From contig CM055097.1 of the NCBI GenBank assembly GCA_029204225.1, forward strand, positions 1,285,414 through 1,349,413: a stretch of DNA of 64,000 nucleotides. Reading direction: 5' to 3'. The notes under the pieces were generated by a model, which saw nothing but the letters and a program-made list of their open reading frames with translations, made no database searches and was not told where the DNA came from. Shown here piece by piece: positions 1-14,389 of the stretch (its first letter is position 1; every line of letters begins with the position of its first letter). The translations under genes were made by a program, and so were the position numbers. The stretch is from Diphasiastrum complanatum. Taxonomy: Eukaryota; Streptophyta; Lycopodiopsida; Lycopodiales; Lycopodiaceae.

Positions 1-215
1 CATTGAGCCAATGTTAGAAAACCTGGTGTATGCCCAGGTTTTGGTTTCTGATTTATCAGATAACCTGATGTCTGTTTCTTAAAAAGATTGGAATATGAAA
101 TTGTTTTTGCTCTAATTTTTTATAACAATTTGGGTGTTTGTGATGAATGTTTTTCAAACCCCCACATTGAATACACACACAGAGACACAGGCACACACAT
201 CGCTAAATAAAAGTA

Positions 216-250
216 AACACACACACACACACACACATACACATACACAT
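216..250. repeat. (AC)n microsatellite
   Basis: An uninterrupted AC run (216-237) continues into an imperfect ACAT run. The first 256 bases hold no other feature that I can recognise. Confidence 0.9.
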
Positions 251-290
251 TCTCTGTCACCTTCGACCACCCACTTTTGCGAAAAAAATT

Positions 291-371
291 ACATTTCGAG
301 GTATTTCTGAGAAGCCTTCGCATTTTTCAAGGGCCGCTTCGCGAAGGCTTCTCAGAAATACCTCGAAATGT
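291..371. repeat. Perfect 31-bp inverted repeat
   Basis: The arms 291-321 and 341-371 are exact reverse complements, separated by a 19-base loop. The arm contains CGAGGTATTTCTGAGAAG. It marks one of the points where the low-complexity repeat changes orientation. Confidence 0.9.
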
Positions 372-751
372 ACCATGAAAATACATCCAAAACTTCGTGT
401 CTTGAGTCTCCAAAAATTCGTCTCTCCACAAATTAAGACACTGATCCTCGAAAGTACCTTGAAATACCTCAAAAGTACCTCGAAATGTATCTCGAAAATT
501 GAGACACCGACCCTCGAAAGTACCTCGAAATACCTCAAAAAATTGAGACACTGACCCTCGAAAAGAACCTCGAAAGTACCTCACAATGTATCTCAAAAAT
601 ACCTCCAAAAATTTGTGTCTTGAGTCTTCAAAAATTCGTCTCTCCACAAATTGACACTGACCCTCGAGAAAATACCTCGAAATGTACCTTGAAAATTTGG
701 AGTGTCCAAAAATTGAGTCTCAAAAATTTGGAGACTCCAAAAATTCGAGAT

Positions 752-1070
752 TTTGGAGACACAATTTTTTGGAGACTCGAAACTCGAATTTTTGGAGACT
801 TGAAAATTTGCAACACTTGAAGGGGATGGGCAATATCGCAAAAATTTCGCGAAATCGGCCTGAAGGCTTCGCGAAAATCCCTGAAGACTTCTCGAAATGG
901 CCCTAAAAAATATCGCGAGGCCATTTCGAGAAGTCTTCAGGGATTTTTGCAAAACCTTCAGGCCGATTTCGCGAAATTTTTGCGACATTGCCCATCCCCT
1001 TCAAGTGTTGCAAATTTTCAAGTCTCCAAAAATTCGAGTTTTGAGTCTCCAAAAATTCGTGTCTCCAAAA
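752..1070. repeat. Large near-perfect palindrome (about 150-bp arms)
   Basis: Arms of about 150 bp (752-902 and 919-1070) flank a 16-base centre. The left arm ends in CTCGAAATGGCC and the right arm starts with GGCCATTTCGAG. Shared landmarks in opposite orientation include the CAACACTTGAAGGGGATGGG segment and GGCCTGAAGG. This is an inverted duplication within the Helitron-like repeat. Confidence 0.88.
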
Positions 1071-2605
1071 ATTGAGTCACGAAGGCCCTCTCCCTCAAGT
1101 GTCACATTTTTTTTCGAGGGTCAGTGTCACGAATATAACTGAGGCCTTCGCAAAAATTTTGCAAAATTTTCGTCAAAACTTTGCAAAAATTTCGGATTTT
1201 GGAGACACGAATTTTTGAAGACGAATTTTTGGAGACACGAAATTTTCAAGACTCGAAACTCGAATTTTTGGAGATCTCAATTTTTGGAGTCTCGAAATTT
1301 TGAAGACTCAAATTTTTGGAGACATAAAATGTTTGAGACTCGAAACTCGAATTTTCGGAGATTTCAATTTTGGAGTCTCGAAATTTTTGAGACATGAAAC
1401 TCGAATTTGAGATTTGAGATTTCAATTTTTGAAGTCTTGAAATTTTGGAGACTCGAATTTTTGGAGACACGAAATTTTCGAGACTCGAAACACGAATTTT
1501 TCTAGACTCGAATTTTTGGAGTCTCCAAATTTTCGAGACTCAATTTTTGGAGACTCTAAATTTTCGAGGTACTTTCGAGATTCGAGGTATTTTTTTGAGG
1601 GTCAGTGTCAATTTTTGGAGAGACGAATTTTTTGAGACTCAAGACGCGAATTTTTGGAGGTATTTTCGAGGTATATTTGGAGGTATTTTCGAGGTATTTC
1701 GAGGTACTTTCGAGGTATTTTCGAGAGTTAGTGTCTCAATTTTTTGAGGTACATTTCGAGGTATTTTCGAGGTACTTTTGAGATATGTCGAGGTACTTTC
1801 GAGGTATTTCGAGGTACTTTCGAGGGTCAATGTCTCAATTTGTAGAGAGACGAATTTTTGGAGACTGAAGACACAAATTTTTGGAGGTATTTTTGAGGTA
1901 CATTTCGAGGTATTTTTGAGGTTCGAGGTATATTTTCGAAGGTCAATGTCGCATTCTTCGAGGGCCTCCCTCTCCAGAAAATATTTTTGAGGTATTTTTG
2001 CGAAGGCATCGAGATATCACAAATTTTTTGCGAAGCCTTCAGTGATTTTCGCGAACCTTCAAAAAAATTTTGCAAAATTTTTGCCACATTGGCCCTCCTC
2101 CTCAAGTGTTGTATTTTTTTTTAGGGTCAGTGTCGCGAACATAACTGAAGGCTTCGCTAAAATTTTGCAAAAATCTCCTGAAGGCTTTGGGAGGATTCGT
2201 CGACGTGTTCGAAATTTTTGCGAGATTTTTGAGGCTTTTTCACGTTTCGAGGTATTTTTGCGAAGATATCGGGATTTTCGCAAAGCCTTCAGAGAGATTT
2301 TTTGAGATATTTTTGCAAAAGCTTCAGTGATTTTCGCGAAACCTTCAGAGAAATTTTGCGAAATTTTCGCGACATTGGCCCTCCCCCTCCAGAAAAATAC
2401 GACACTCCCCCTCCCCCTCCCAAAAAATGCCTCTCCCTCCCGAACAATGCAATACGTTGGCTGGCACACTTCGGCCACGTACACATATACATCTTCCACC
2501 CATCAACGAGGACATACTAGATTTTCAAATCATCAGAAAATCATCGCCCGTCAACGAGATACTCAATTTCCAAATCATCGGCCGTCGCCTAGATCAGGTG
2601 CCATT

Positions 2606-2634
2606 GCCCATCAACGACGGGCACTCTTTACTAG
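2606..2634 (+). other. Helitron-type 3' terminus (copy 1)
   Basis: A 7-bp-stem hairpin (one mismatch: GCCCATC-AAC-GACGGGC, 2606-2622) is followed by eight bases and then CTAG (2631-2634) next to a T. Helitron 3' ends carry a short GC-rich hairpin a few bases upstream of a terminal CTRR and insert between A and T. The arrangement fits that rule and is repeated at 6063-6091 and, inverted, at 16006-16034. Confidence 0.65.
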
Positions 2635-4587
<1,953 letters not shown>

Positions 4588-6090
4588 ACTCCAAATTTTG
4601 AGGGTCATTGTCAATTGGTGGAGAGACGAATTTTTGGAGACTCAAGACATGAATTTTTGAAGGTATTTTCGAGGTACATTTCGAGGTACTTTCGAGGTAT
4701 TTCAAGGTGCTTTCGAGGTACTTCGAGGGTCAGTGTCTCAATTTTTCAAGATATTTTGAGGTACTTTTCGAGGCTCAATTTTTGGAAACTCCAAATTGTC
4801 AAGACTCAATTTGTGGAGGAACAAATTTCCGGAGACTCAAGACACGAATTTTTGGAAATATTTTCGAGGTACATTTCGAAGTTTCAATTTTTGGAGACAC
4901 GAAATTTTCGAAACTCGAAACTCAAATTTTTGGAGACTTCAATGTTTTAAGTTTCAAAATTTTTGAGACTCGAAACTCGAATTTTTGGAGTCTCTAAATT
5001 TTCGAGACACAATTTGTGGAGAGACAAAAATTTTGAGTCTCGAAATTTTTGAAAATTTTTGTGGAGAGACTCAAAACTCGAATTTTTCTAGACATGAATT
5101 TTTGGAGTCTCCAAATTTTTGAGACTCAATTTTTGGAGACTCCAAATTTTCGAGGGTCATTGTCAATTTGTGGAGAGACGAATTTTTGGAGGTATTTTCG
5201 ATGTACTTTTGAGGTATTTTCGAGGTGCTTTCAAGGTACTTTTGAAGTATTTCTAGGGTCAGTGTCTCAATTTTTCGAGGTACTTTTCGAGGTATTTTGA
5301 GGTACTTTCGAGGGTCAGTGTCTCAATTTGTGGAGAGACAAATTTTTGGAGATTTTAATTTTTGGAGATATTTTGGAGATACATTTCGAGGTACTTTTCG
5401 AGGTTCGAGGTATTTTTTCGAGGGTCAATGTTGCATTCTTTGAAGGCCTCTCCCTCCAGAAAATATTTTCGAGGTATTTTCACAAAAGCATCGGGATATC
5501 GCAAAATTTTCGCGAAGCCTTTAGTGATTTTTGTGAAACCTTCAAAAAAAATTTGCAAAATTTTTGCGACATTGTCCCTCCCCCTCAAGTGTCGCATTTT
5601 TTTCTAGGGTCAATGTCGCAAACATAACTAAAGCCTTCACAAAAATCCTCTGAAGGCTTTGCAAGGATTCGTTAATTTTTTCCAAGTTTTTGCGAGATTT
5701 TTTAGGCCTTTTCGCGTTTCGAGATATTTTAGCGAAGGCATCAGGATTTTCACAAAGCCTTCAAGAAAAAATTTTGAGATATTTTCGCGAAAGTTTTAGT
5801 GATTTTCGCAAAAGTTTCGCAAAACCTTCAGAAAAATTTCGTAAAATTTTCGCGACATTGGCCCTCCCCCTCCAGAAAAATGCGACACTCCCCCTCCCGA
5901 ACAATGCGATACGTCGGCTGGCACACTTCGGCCACATACACATTTACATCTTCCACCCGTCAATGAGGACAGACTAAATTTCCAAATCATCAAAAAATCA
6001 TCGCCCGTCAACGAGATACTCAATTTCCAAATCATCGGCCATGGCCTAGATCGGCCGCCATTGCCCGTCAACGACGGGCACTCTTTACTA

Positions 6091-6091
<1 letters not shown>
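4588..6091 (+). mobile_element. Non-autonomous Helitron-like composite repeat, copy 2
   Basis: Same modular order as copy 1 without the inverted half: GAGACTCGAATTTTTGG low-complexity DNA (4588-5150), TTCGAGGTACTTTCGAGGTA (5150-5420), then the complex block beginning GTCAATGTTGCATTCTTTGA (5425) and running through GGCTGGCACACTTCGGCCAC (about 5915) to the hairpin and CTAG at 6063-6091. The left boundary is set where the low-complexity motif starts, and no TC end could be fixed. No coding capacity, so any mobility would depend on a Rep/helicase supplied elsewhere. Confidence 0.62.
6063..6091 (+). other. Helitron-type 3' terminus (copy 2)
   Basis: A perfect hairpin GCCCGTC-AAC-GACGGGC (6063-6079), eight bases, then CTAG (6088-6091) followed by T. 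It matches the inverted copy at 16006-16034 exactly over hairpin, spacer and CTAG. Confidence 0.7.
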
Positions 6092-6152
<61 letters not shown>

Positions 6153-6545
6153 TTATTTATTTATTTAAATCTATATATATATTTAAACTTATATACACTT
6201 CTGTATGCATGTGTCCCTCACCCATGCATTCTCCTCCCTCACCCATGCATACACTTTTTTTAAACTAAAAATGTAGAAAAAGAGGATGCATGTATGGGTA
6301 GGAGGATGCATGGCCCTCCTCCCCATGCATGCATGTTATTACACATATACCCACACATTTCAAATTTGATGTACACTTTTGTATGCATGGGTCCCTCACC
6401 CATGCATCCTCCTCCCTCACTCATGCATACACTTTGTTTGAACTGAAATTTCAAAAAAAGAGGATGCATGTATGGGGAGGAGGATGCATGGCCCTCCTCC
6501 CCATGCATGCATGTTATTACACATATACCCACACATTTCAAATTT

Positions 6546-6549
<4 letters not shown>
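6092..6549 (+). repeat. CATGCATG-rich repeat module, copy 2, internally duplicated
   Basis: A (TA)n tract (about 6094-6148) and ATTT repeats lead into the module. The module is present twice in tandem (about 6188-6368 and 6369-6549, roughly 180 bp each), both halves ending in ACACATATACCCACACATTT. Each half carries a CCCATGCATGCATG core. It ends at the CT tract. Confidence 0.8.

Positions 6550-6636
<87 letters not shown>
6550..6636. repeat. (CT)n(CA)n compound microsatellite
   Basis: CT tract at 6550-6603 and CA tract at 6603-6636, both uninterrupted. Confidence 0.97.
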
Positions 6637-6638
<2 letters not shown>

Positions 6639-6649
6639 CAGGTGTGTGA

Positions 6650-6983
6650 GATAATAGCAAGCATCAACTATGAGCTTCTCCATTTCCACCACCTCTGCAA
6701 CAATTGTGTCGAGCTCTACTTTCATTGTTGCCAATCCTAGGGCTTGTGAACCTCTTGCTCGAGCGATGTCCAAGCGGCACTCCACATCCATTTGGTGCTC
6801 CCCAAATGCGACAAGGAATGCATGCACTAATTCTAGAGGGTTGGCCACTACTGCAGAATTGGCTCTTCTATAAGCCAAATGTTTCTGTCGTTCATCCTCC
6901 AATGCACTCAGCCGCTCCAGCATTGCCAAATGCTTATGATCCTTGCTGCTCCTGCCGCCATCGCCATCACCATCATGAGGCAT
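6650..6983 (-). CDS. Unrecognised hydrophilic ORF
   Basis: An ATG at 6983 (minus) opens a reading frame starting MPHDGDGDGG. About 110 residues of normal composition follow before the frame runs into the microsatellite. Residues 18-45 and 85-110 are rich in Glu, Lys, Leu and Ala and could form helices or coiled coils. I recognise no domain. The frame has no stop before the CA/CT tract, so the natural end is lost or the exon ends earlier. It may be another captured gene fragment or a chance ORF. Confidence 0.25.
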
Positions 6984-7429
6984 CTTTCATTCCTTCTGCC
7001 ATTTTACTGTTTGCAACACTATTTAGCTATACTATTGAAGTGTTTATCCTAATAAAGTAGATTTGTGAGGCTCTTTGATGCACATGTCAATATTCAGGAG
7101 TCATTGTGTTGGTTGTTTTAGATTGCCAGTTTGAATAATATATGCTCTGGAAATAAATGTAACTTAGTTTACCTTTTAGAAGTTGTTTTTGACTTTTTTT
7201 ACTACAGGAAAAGAGAAAAGAGTCCTCACCAAACATGGTCGAGACCTGGGATAACTTCAAATGATGGGGGGGCAAGAGGGGAAGAGGTTGGCATTGAAGG
7301 AATAGGTGAGAGCATTGGCACAGACACACGTGATGATATTGACACAAAAACATGGCTGAGTAATGGGGAGGGAGGCTCGGCTAGAGAAGCAAGGGGTCAG
7401 AGGAGTCGGAGTAGGATTTGCTTGAGGAA

Positions 7430-7950
7430 TATGTGATCCCAAAGGAGATGGTCCAGGAGCGCCTCCTGATGAGGCGGCGAACAACTCTAGAGGAAGAAGG
7501 GCGTTGTCAATGGCAAACACTGACACATGAGTTTGATCATAAAGAGTGTTCGTGATCTGTGTCTTTTTACACCCATGTCAATGACAGCAACTCCTTTGAC
7601 GGAAGAAATGTTTTGCGTATATTTTTCCCATTGCTTCCGGATGCTTTAGTTGGAAGAGTGGGATTTGAGACCGTATGTAGAGATCCTAGTGGGAAGTAGT
7701 TTGATAGAACATGGAACTTCAGCATGGTGGCTTTCCGGATGTCGATGAGCTTTGACATTGCGCCATTAGATAAGGTGTTGAAGGCATCATGAGAAGGAGC
7801 TAAAATACGGAAGCTAGGGCCAGTTTCCTTATTTGTCAATGTAGTACCAACACGGCTATTCTTGATTGAACCTGCCAGCCTTCTCAAGCATGCTGATCAG
7901 GTCCACCTTGCCTGCTGCGTTGTTGCTAACACCAATAGGCATCAATATAT
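7430..7950 (-). pseudogene. Fasciclin-like arabinogalactan protein (FAS1 domain) pseudogene
   Basis: Reading on the minus strand, pieces in three frames line up with one FAS1 domain. First is an N-terminal helix with LISMLEKAGRFN (about 7880-7905). Next is an H1-like motif FRILAPSHDAFNTL, then FHVLSNYFPLGSLHTVSNP (about 7650-7840). Last is an H2-like ITNTLYDQTHVSVFAIDNALLPLELF segment of which VFAIDNALLPLELF (about 7480-7520) is the core. A Pro/Ala-rich tail with GAPGPSPLG follows, as expected for an arabinogalactan region. FLA proteins are secreted, GPI-anchored cell-wall adhesion proteins. A TAG after the first motif and frame changes near 7865 and 7570-7600 break the frame, and no signal peptide or anchor is seen. 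The family call is confident; loss of function is very likely. Confidence 0.72.
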
Positions 7951-7969
7951 GATCAATCTAAAAAATGGA

Positions 7970-8210
7970 TATGTTATAAGAATAACTAGCGCTTCTTTCA
8001 CTTTGCCAGGCTGAGGAATATTTTCTTGGAGTTTAAATTTGTTCATGTGGATGTAGCTCAACTGAAGCCCTACATGTTGATCTACGGCAGGATGAGACAG
8101 TTGTAGTGAACTGTCAGCTCAAATGGCATTACATCTCAGAGGAATCAATAGGTTTATCAAGCCAACGCGATGAGTTTCTGAAGATGATCTGCAGCTTCAA
8201 CCCCAAAGAT
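7970..8210 (+). pseudogene. GRAS-family regulator fragment (C-terminal GRAS domain)
   Basis: In plus-strand frames the order is RITSASFTLPG, then LRNIFLEFKFVHVDVAQLKP, then DLRQDETVVVNCQLKWHYI with SSQRDEFLKMICSFNPK. This follows the GRAS PFYRE-to-SAW order (RITG..., FEFH..., LDLR.GE...VNC...LH, ...PRD.FLR.I.SLNPK). GRAS proteins are plant transcriptional regulators. Two frame changes (near 8010 and 8075) and the absence of the rest of the domain show a fragment. It starts within tens of bases of the oppositely oriented FLA fragment, which is unusual for normal genes. The match is from memory of family motifs. Confidence 0.55.
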
Positions 8211-9486
<1,276 letters not shown>

Positions 9487-10408
9487 AGACACGAAATTTT
9501 TAGAGACATGAATTTCTGGAGACTCAACTTTTGGAGACACGAATTTTTGAAGACTCGAGACACGAATTTTTGGAGACTCAAGACACGAATTTTAGAGACT
9601 CAAGACACAAATTTTTAGAGACGGATTTTTGGAAACTCCAAATTTTTCTGGACACGTATTTTTGAGGTATTTTCTCAAGATTTTTGCGATATTTTCTCAA
9701 GATTTTTAAGGTATTTTCGTGAGATTTTTGAGGTCTTTTCGCGGTATTTTTGAGGTTTCGCGGTATCTTCGAGATACATTTTAAGGTATTTTTGAGGTAT
9801 TTTTCGAGGTATTTTCTAGAGATTTTTGAGGTATTTTTTTTCGAGGGTCAGGCATTCTTCGAGGGCCAATTTCGCGAAATTTTTGAGGCAGTTCCTTCCC
9901 AAAAATATTTTCGAGGTATTTTTGCAAAGGCATCGGGATATCATGAAATTTTCGTGAAGCCTTCAGTGATTTTCCCGAAACCTTCAAGGAAATTTCGCGA
10001 ACTTTTTGTGACATTGGCCCTCCTTCTCAAGTGTGGCATTTTTTTCGAGGGTCAGAGTCGCTATAATAACTGGAGCCATTGCGAAAATTTCGCGAAACTC
10101 CCCTGAAGGCTTTGCGATGGTTTGCCGATTTTCTCAAAAAATTTGCAAGATTTTCATGTTTCGAGCTATTTTTGCGAAGGCATCGGGATTTTCTCGAAGG
10201 CATCAGGATTTTCGCAAGCCTTCAGGAAAAAATTTCGAGATAATTTTGCAAACGAAATTTTCGCAAAACCTTCAAAAAAAAATTGTAAAATTTTTGCAAC
10301 ATTGGCCCTCCCCCTCCAAAAAAATGCGACACTACCCTCTCCCTCCGAACAATGCGACATGTCGGCTGGCACACTTCGGCCACATACACACATACATCTT
10401 CCACCCGT
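9487..10408 (+). mobile_element. Helitron-like composite repeat, copy 3, lacking the 3' end
   Basis: Repeats the module order of copies 1 and 2: GAGACACGAATTTTTGGAG DNA (9487-9660), TTTTCGAGGTATTTTTGAGG (9700-9840), then the complex block (9845-10400) with GACATTGGCCCTCC and GGCTGGCACACTTCGGCCAC. It stops at CACCCGTCAATG, before the hairpin/CTAG end, and switches directly into another low-complexity block through a short hairpin (TGGTAGT...ACTACCA, 10411-10438). It looks like a 3'-truncated or rearranged copy. Confidence 0.6.
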
Positions 10409-10433
10409 CAATGTGGTAGTTATATAGTAGCGA

Positions 10434-11715
10434 CTACCATATGAGACTCGAAACTCGAATTTTCGAATACTTCAATGTTTTGAGTCTTGAAATTTGGATG
10501 ACTCGAAACTTAAATTTTTGAAGTCTCCAAATTTTCGAGACACAATTTATGGAGAGATGGAATTTTGGAAAATCAAAACACGAATTCTTGGAGGTATTTT
10601 CGAGGTACATTTCGAGATACATTTCGAGGTATTTTTGGAGACTTCAATTTTTGGAGACACGAAATTTTTGAGACTCAAAACTCGAATGTTTGAAGACTTC
10701 AATGTTTTGAGTCTTGAAATTTGGATGGCTTGAAACTCGAATTTTTGGAGTCTCCAATTTTTTGAGACACAATTTGTGGAGATACGAAATTTTGGAGAAT
10801 CAAGACACGTATTTTTTAAGGCATTTTTGAAGACTTCAATTTTTGGAGACACGAAATTTTTGAGACTCAATTTTTGCAGTCTCCAAATTTTCGAGACACA
10901 ATTTGTGGAGAGATGAACTACCATATGAGACTCGAAACTCGAATTTTTGGAAATTTCAATGTTTAGAGTCTCGAAATTTGGATGACTCGAAACTCAAATT
11001 TTTTAAGTCTCCAAATTTTCGAGACACAAAATCAAGACACGAATTTTTGGAGCTATTTTCGTGGTATTTTCGAGGTACATTTTGAGATACATTTTGAGGT
11101 ATTTTCGGAGACTTCAATTTTTGGAGATACGAAATTTTCGAGATTCGAAACTCAAATTTTTGAAGACTTCAATGTTTTCAGTCTCGAAATTTGGATGACT
11201 CGAAACTCGAATTTTTGGAGTCTCCAATTTTTCGAGACACAATTTGTGGAGAGACGAAATTTTGGAGAATCAAAACACGAATTTTCGAAGGCATTTTCGG
11301 AGACTTCAATTTTTGGAGAGACAAAATTTTCGAGACTCGAAACTCAAATTTTTTGAAATTTTAATTTTTGGAGTCTCGAAATTTTTGAGATTCGAAATTT
11401 AAATTTTTCTAGACAAGAATTTTTGGAGTCTCCAAATTTTCGAGACTCAATTTTATGAGACTTCAAATTGTTGAGACTCAATTTGTGGAGAGACGAATTT
11501 TTGGTGACTCAAGACACGAATTTTTGGAGGTATTTTTGAGGTATTTTGGAGACTTCACTCGAAACTCGAATTTTTGGAGACTTCAATGTTTTGAGTCTCG
11601 AAATTGGGATGACTCGAAACTCAAATTTTTGGAGACTCCAAATTTTCGAGACACAATTTGTGGAGAAACGATATTTTGAAGAATCAAGACACGAATTGTT
11701 GGAGCATTTTCAAAT
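10434..11715 (+). repeat. Higher-order array of GAGACTCGAATTTTTGG repeats
   Basis: The degenerate short motif is organised into longer units. The landmark CTTCAATGTTTTGAGTCT recurs near 10470, 10698, 10953, 11168 and 11580, and CTACCATATGAGACTCGAAA recurs at 10434 and 10918. Units are therefore roughly 215-255 bp and pairs about 484 bp. No coding potential. Confidence 0.75.
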
Positions 11716-11840
11716 ACTTCTCCTCCCTTCACCCATGCATACACATTTTTAACTAAAAAGTGAGGAGGACAATGCATGTATGGGTCCTCCTCGCATGTCT
11801 CCTCAACTCATGCATACATGTAATGGCCCCACTCCAAATT

Positions 11841-11878
<38 letters not shown>
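11716..11878 (+). repeat. CATGCATG-rich module, copy 3, with (CT)17 tail
   Basis: Short copy of the module: CTCACCCATGCAT-like start, TTTTTAACTAAAAAGTGAGG, ATGCATGTATGGG, CATGTAATGGCCCCAC and CAAATTCAAAT, then a CT tract at 11845-11878. Here no Helitron end precedes it. Confidence 0.72.
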
Positions 11879-11881
<3 letters not shown>

Positions 11882-13170
11882 AGGGGGATCGGATTGTGGC
11901 AGCCGCAAGGGGCAGGTAGACACGTCTCTCTCTCTCGATCGCGAGTAAGGTTTTAGGATGGGCGATAGAGGGTCTGGGATGGGCGACAGAGGAGTGTTTC
12001 CTTTCTTTTGCTATTATTCTTTTTTGCTTTATGTTTGAGAAAGAAAAGGAAACACTGCTCTTGAATGGCCTGCTTCAAGACCTTCTGAAAAGAGGGATTA
12101 CAAAACCTCTATCGTGTCCTAATCATGTTCAGTGTATCTTCGTGATATAGGATGGGTATATAGGGTTTAGGATGGGCGACAGAGGATTTACTTCAGTGTA
12201 AATCCTTCATGGAAACAAATGGAAACAAAGATATTTGTGAGTTGCAAAGGCATTTGGTAGTTATGAATGACTATCTGGAGCCTTTTGCATTCAATACAGA
12301 ATCGAAAAAATGTCAGAAGTGGTGCGGCTGATCCGTTGCACTATCAAATCCATTGTGGATGTTGGTCGTGGTCTGCTGTGGTGCAAAAATGATAGAAAGA
12401 AAAATGATTTCTCACTGAAACACCTGAGTGCGCTACTGCTACACATATTGGTGATTCGAATGTTGATGTGGCGCGCCGCCGCCTCCTCAACAAATGATGT
12501 TTGAAATGTTGAATGACCCTGCTGCGTGGATCAAATCCATGAGTGATCCGCCACCATAAGGCCATGAAGGTTATGAGTTCACAGCTTCTCGTTGGAAGAA
12601 ACATATATTGGGACAAAGTGCATTGAAGTTTTCTTTGAAGATTGTGATTTGTCTTCTCATTACGATTTGACAGATGTGAGGTGTGCGACTGTGGTAGTTT
12701 GCTTGGCTACCAAACAATAAGCTTTGGTCTAATCCTTTGTTTTCATGAATCTTTGCACCTTTTGGTTAAGATTCTAAGTTGAGACATTGTTTATCTGCCT
12801 ACGGATCAGTCATGAAACCTTTTGCTATTATTCTCTTGACAAAAACCGGATGTAATACGCTACCTGGGTTGAAACGTTTCTCTGACTCGCTGGTTCTATT
12901 AGTTCATTGAGGGAGGTGCTCGAAGCGAAAAACATATGATTGATCGGGGGCTTGCGACATGTACCAGTGCTTTGACACCATTGAAGAGTAGCTAAAGCTT
13001 TTGCAGTTGCGGAGTAGTATTGATTAATTGATTAGTTTGTGAGCAATTGGAGATGCGAGGGAATTGAGATGAGGGCAATAAAGCTGTCGGAGCCACCAGG
13101 CAGCAACAGCTCAAGAATGCTAGAGATCTTTGACAAGGGTATATCGTGTGTGGTGCGGCGGGAGATGTTG
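11879..13170. other. Interval without a recognised gene
   Basis: GATGGGCGACAGAGG-type repeats occur near 11958-11990 and 12172-12186. A plus-strand ORF at 12310-12504 and an in-frame-looking stretch at 12480-12620 have ordinary composition, but I recognise no family. Confidence 0.4.
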
Positions 13171-14094
13171 CTACTTCTTCATTCTGATCTGCATAGGCAC
13201 GATCACGGTGGTTTTCATGAGGTAAGCATACAACAAACACTAATCTTGCAGGAGTCGTTGTGTATTTTGAGCCAAGAAAAGCACAACCATCTGCAACCGA
13301 GAAGCCACCTTCAAGTGTTGCTCCTGTGCTTGCATTCCATAACACCTTCCTTATCTTTGCATGAAATGCATATACAGTTTCTTGTGAATCATTTAAACCC
13401 GCAAACAACACATTATTAGCAATTGTGCCAGGCCCAAAGTTTGGGCTCATTCCATCTGGACTGGCTGTAGACCACAACACCTTTCCAGTTGTTGCATGCA
13501 TTGCCACCCACCCACCTGATATGGTTGTGGCATTTGAAGGAACAAGAGTAAAATTAAGCTGGTTACTGTTGGCTATATTTCTGTATACTCTCTTTCCATC
13601 CGTCGCTGATCCCCAGGTTGCTCCTCCTAAATAACCTCCTGGAACTACAACCTGCATGAAAGCAAGATTTGCCGAGATTGTCATACTCTGATAGACTGCA
13701 AGTTTCTATCATCTTAAAAAATTACGATAGATGAAGTGCTTTGTCTAACTAACTGTAGCCCAAATAATCTTTCTCGTTGTACAATCCAAAGCCCAGATCA
13801 CACCACTCTTTTGGCCTGCCACCACCAGATCACAGTTTTTTGTCGCAGTACTTTTTAAAGCCTTCGATGGAATAGTGAGGAGCATAGGTGCTTCTCCAAA
13901 GGACAGTTTGGAAGTGACGGATTGTTGAGGCATTTAATGTGAAAGCATCAAATCCTCCGAGAGTAGCCGCCCACCTTATCGCTCCATTGCCTAGCTCTAA
14001 TGCAAGCATTGACTCTGCATGATTGTCTGGACTGATATATGGATCAAAAATGATTGGTCTGCTTCCGTTTCTTTGTTCTTCTTCACAGGAGGAA
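13171..14094 (-). pseudogene. PQQ beta-propeller protein (polyvinylalcohol dehydrogenase-like) pseudogene, two exons
   Basis: Minus-strand exon 1 (about 14094-13754) reads SPDNHAESMLALELGNGAIR, WAATLGGFDAF, then after a frame change SFGEAPMLLTI and GQKSGVIWALDCTTRKIIWAT. A clean intron (13753-13652, GTTAGT...CATGCAG) leads to exon 2: VVVPGGYLGGATWG, TDGKRVYRNIANSNQLNFTL, GGWVAMHATTGKVLWSTASP and VYAFHAKIRKVLWNASTGA. These are the repeated blades of plant PQQ/quinoprotein-like polyvinylalcohol dehydrogenases. Faults: the N-terminal blades are missing; a frameshift with loss of about 20 residues lies between DAF and FGEAPM; and the C-terminus reads a usual VYAF-like end only after another frame change, stopping near 13171. 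Family call strong, functionality unlikely. Confidence 0.8.
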
Positions 14095-14132
14095 ACATTG
14101 TCTGGGACTCGGTAGTTGTTTCATGTGGCGAT

Positions 14133-14345
14133 GTAGACAAGTTTTCTGTGCTCATCTATGGCAGGCTACTTCCCCAGAAGAAGCAACTAGACAAGGTTTT
14201 TGTGCTCATCTATGGTGGTGCTACTTCCCCAAAAGAAGCAACTGACTGGATATTATGTTATGTTCTAGCAACTAACGAGCTGAGAATTGACTGGGTATTA
14301 TGAAGGGTTTGAGATCCAGAAGAATGACCGGATATTATGAAGGGT
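14133..14345. repeat. Short tandem duplications (55 bp and about 37 bp)
   Basis: GTGCTCATCTATGG with the following CTACTTCCCC.AAAGAAGCAA segment occurs twice at a 55-bp spacing (14133 and 14188). GGATATTATGAAGGGTTTGA occurs at about 14328, after a GGGTATTATGAAGGGTTTGA copy at about 14293. Confidence 0.75.
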
Positions 14346-14389
14346 TTGAGATCGAGAAGAGTCAATAGATAAGGATAATAACTTAATGT

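Larger units (their letters stand above)
257..2634 (+). mobile_element. Non-autonomous Helitron-like composite repeat, copy 1
   Basis: Degenerate low-complexity DNA built from GAGACTCGAATTTTTGGAG and TTCGAGGTATTTTCGAGGTA motifs is followed by a more complex block (about 1945-2634). That block recurs in the same order at 5425-6091 and, in part, at 9845-10408. It includes CGACATTGGCCCTCC, GGCTGGCACACTTCGGCCAC and CATCGCCCGTCAACGAGA. The block ends in a hairpin plus CTAG at 2606-2634. About 257-902 is in inverted orientation relative to the rest (see the palindrome). Every ORF here is low-complexity, so I regard none as coding. The 5' boundary and the expected 5'-TC end were not located. The Helitron assignment rests on the 3' end and is inference; the repeat itself is directly visible. 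Confidence 0.6.

Noticed and set aside
120-2500. Many overlapping ORFs of 60-146 codons on both strands (Phe/Glu/Val/Arg-rich)
   Set aside because: They follow the degenerate short repeat in every frame and have no domain; they are composition artefacts.
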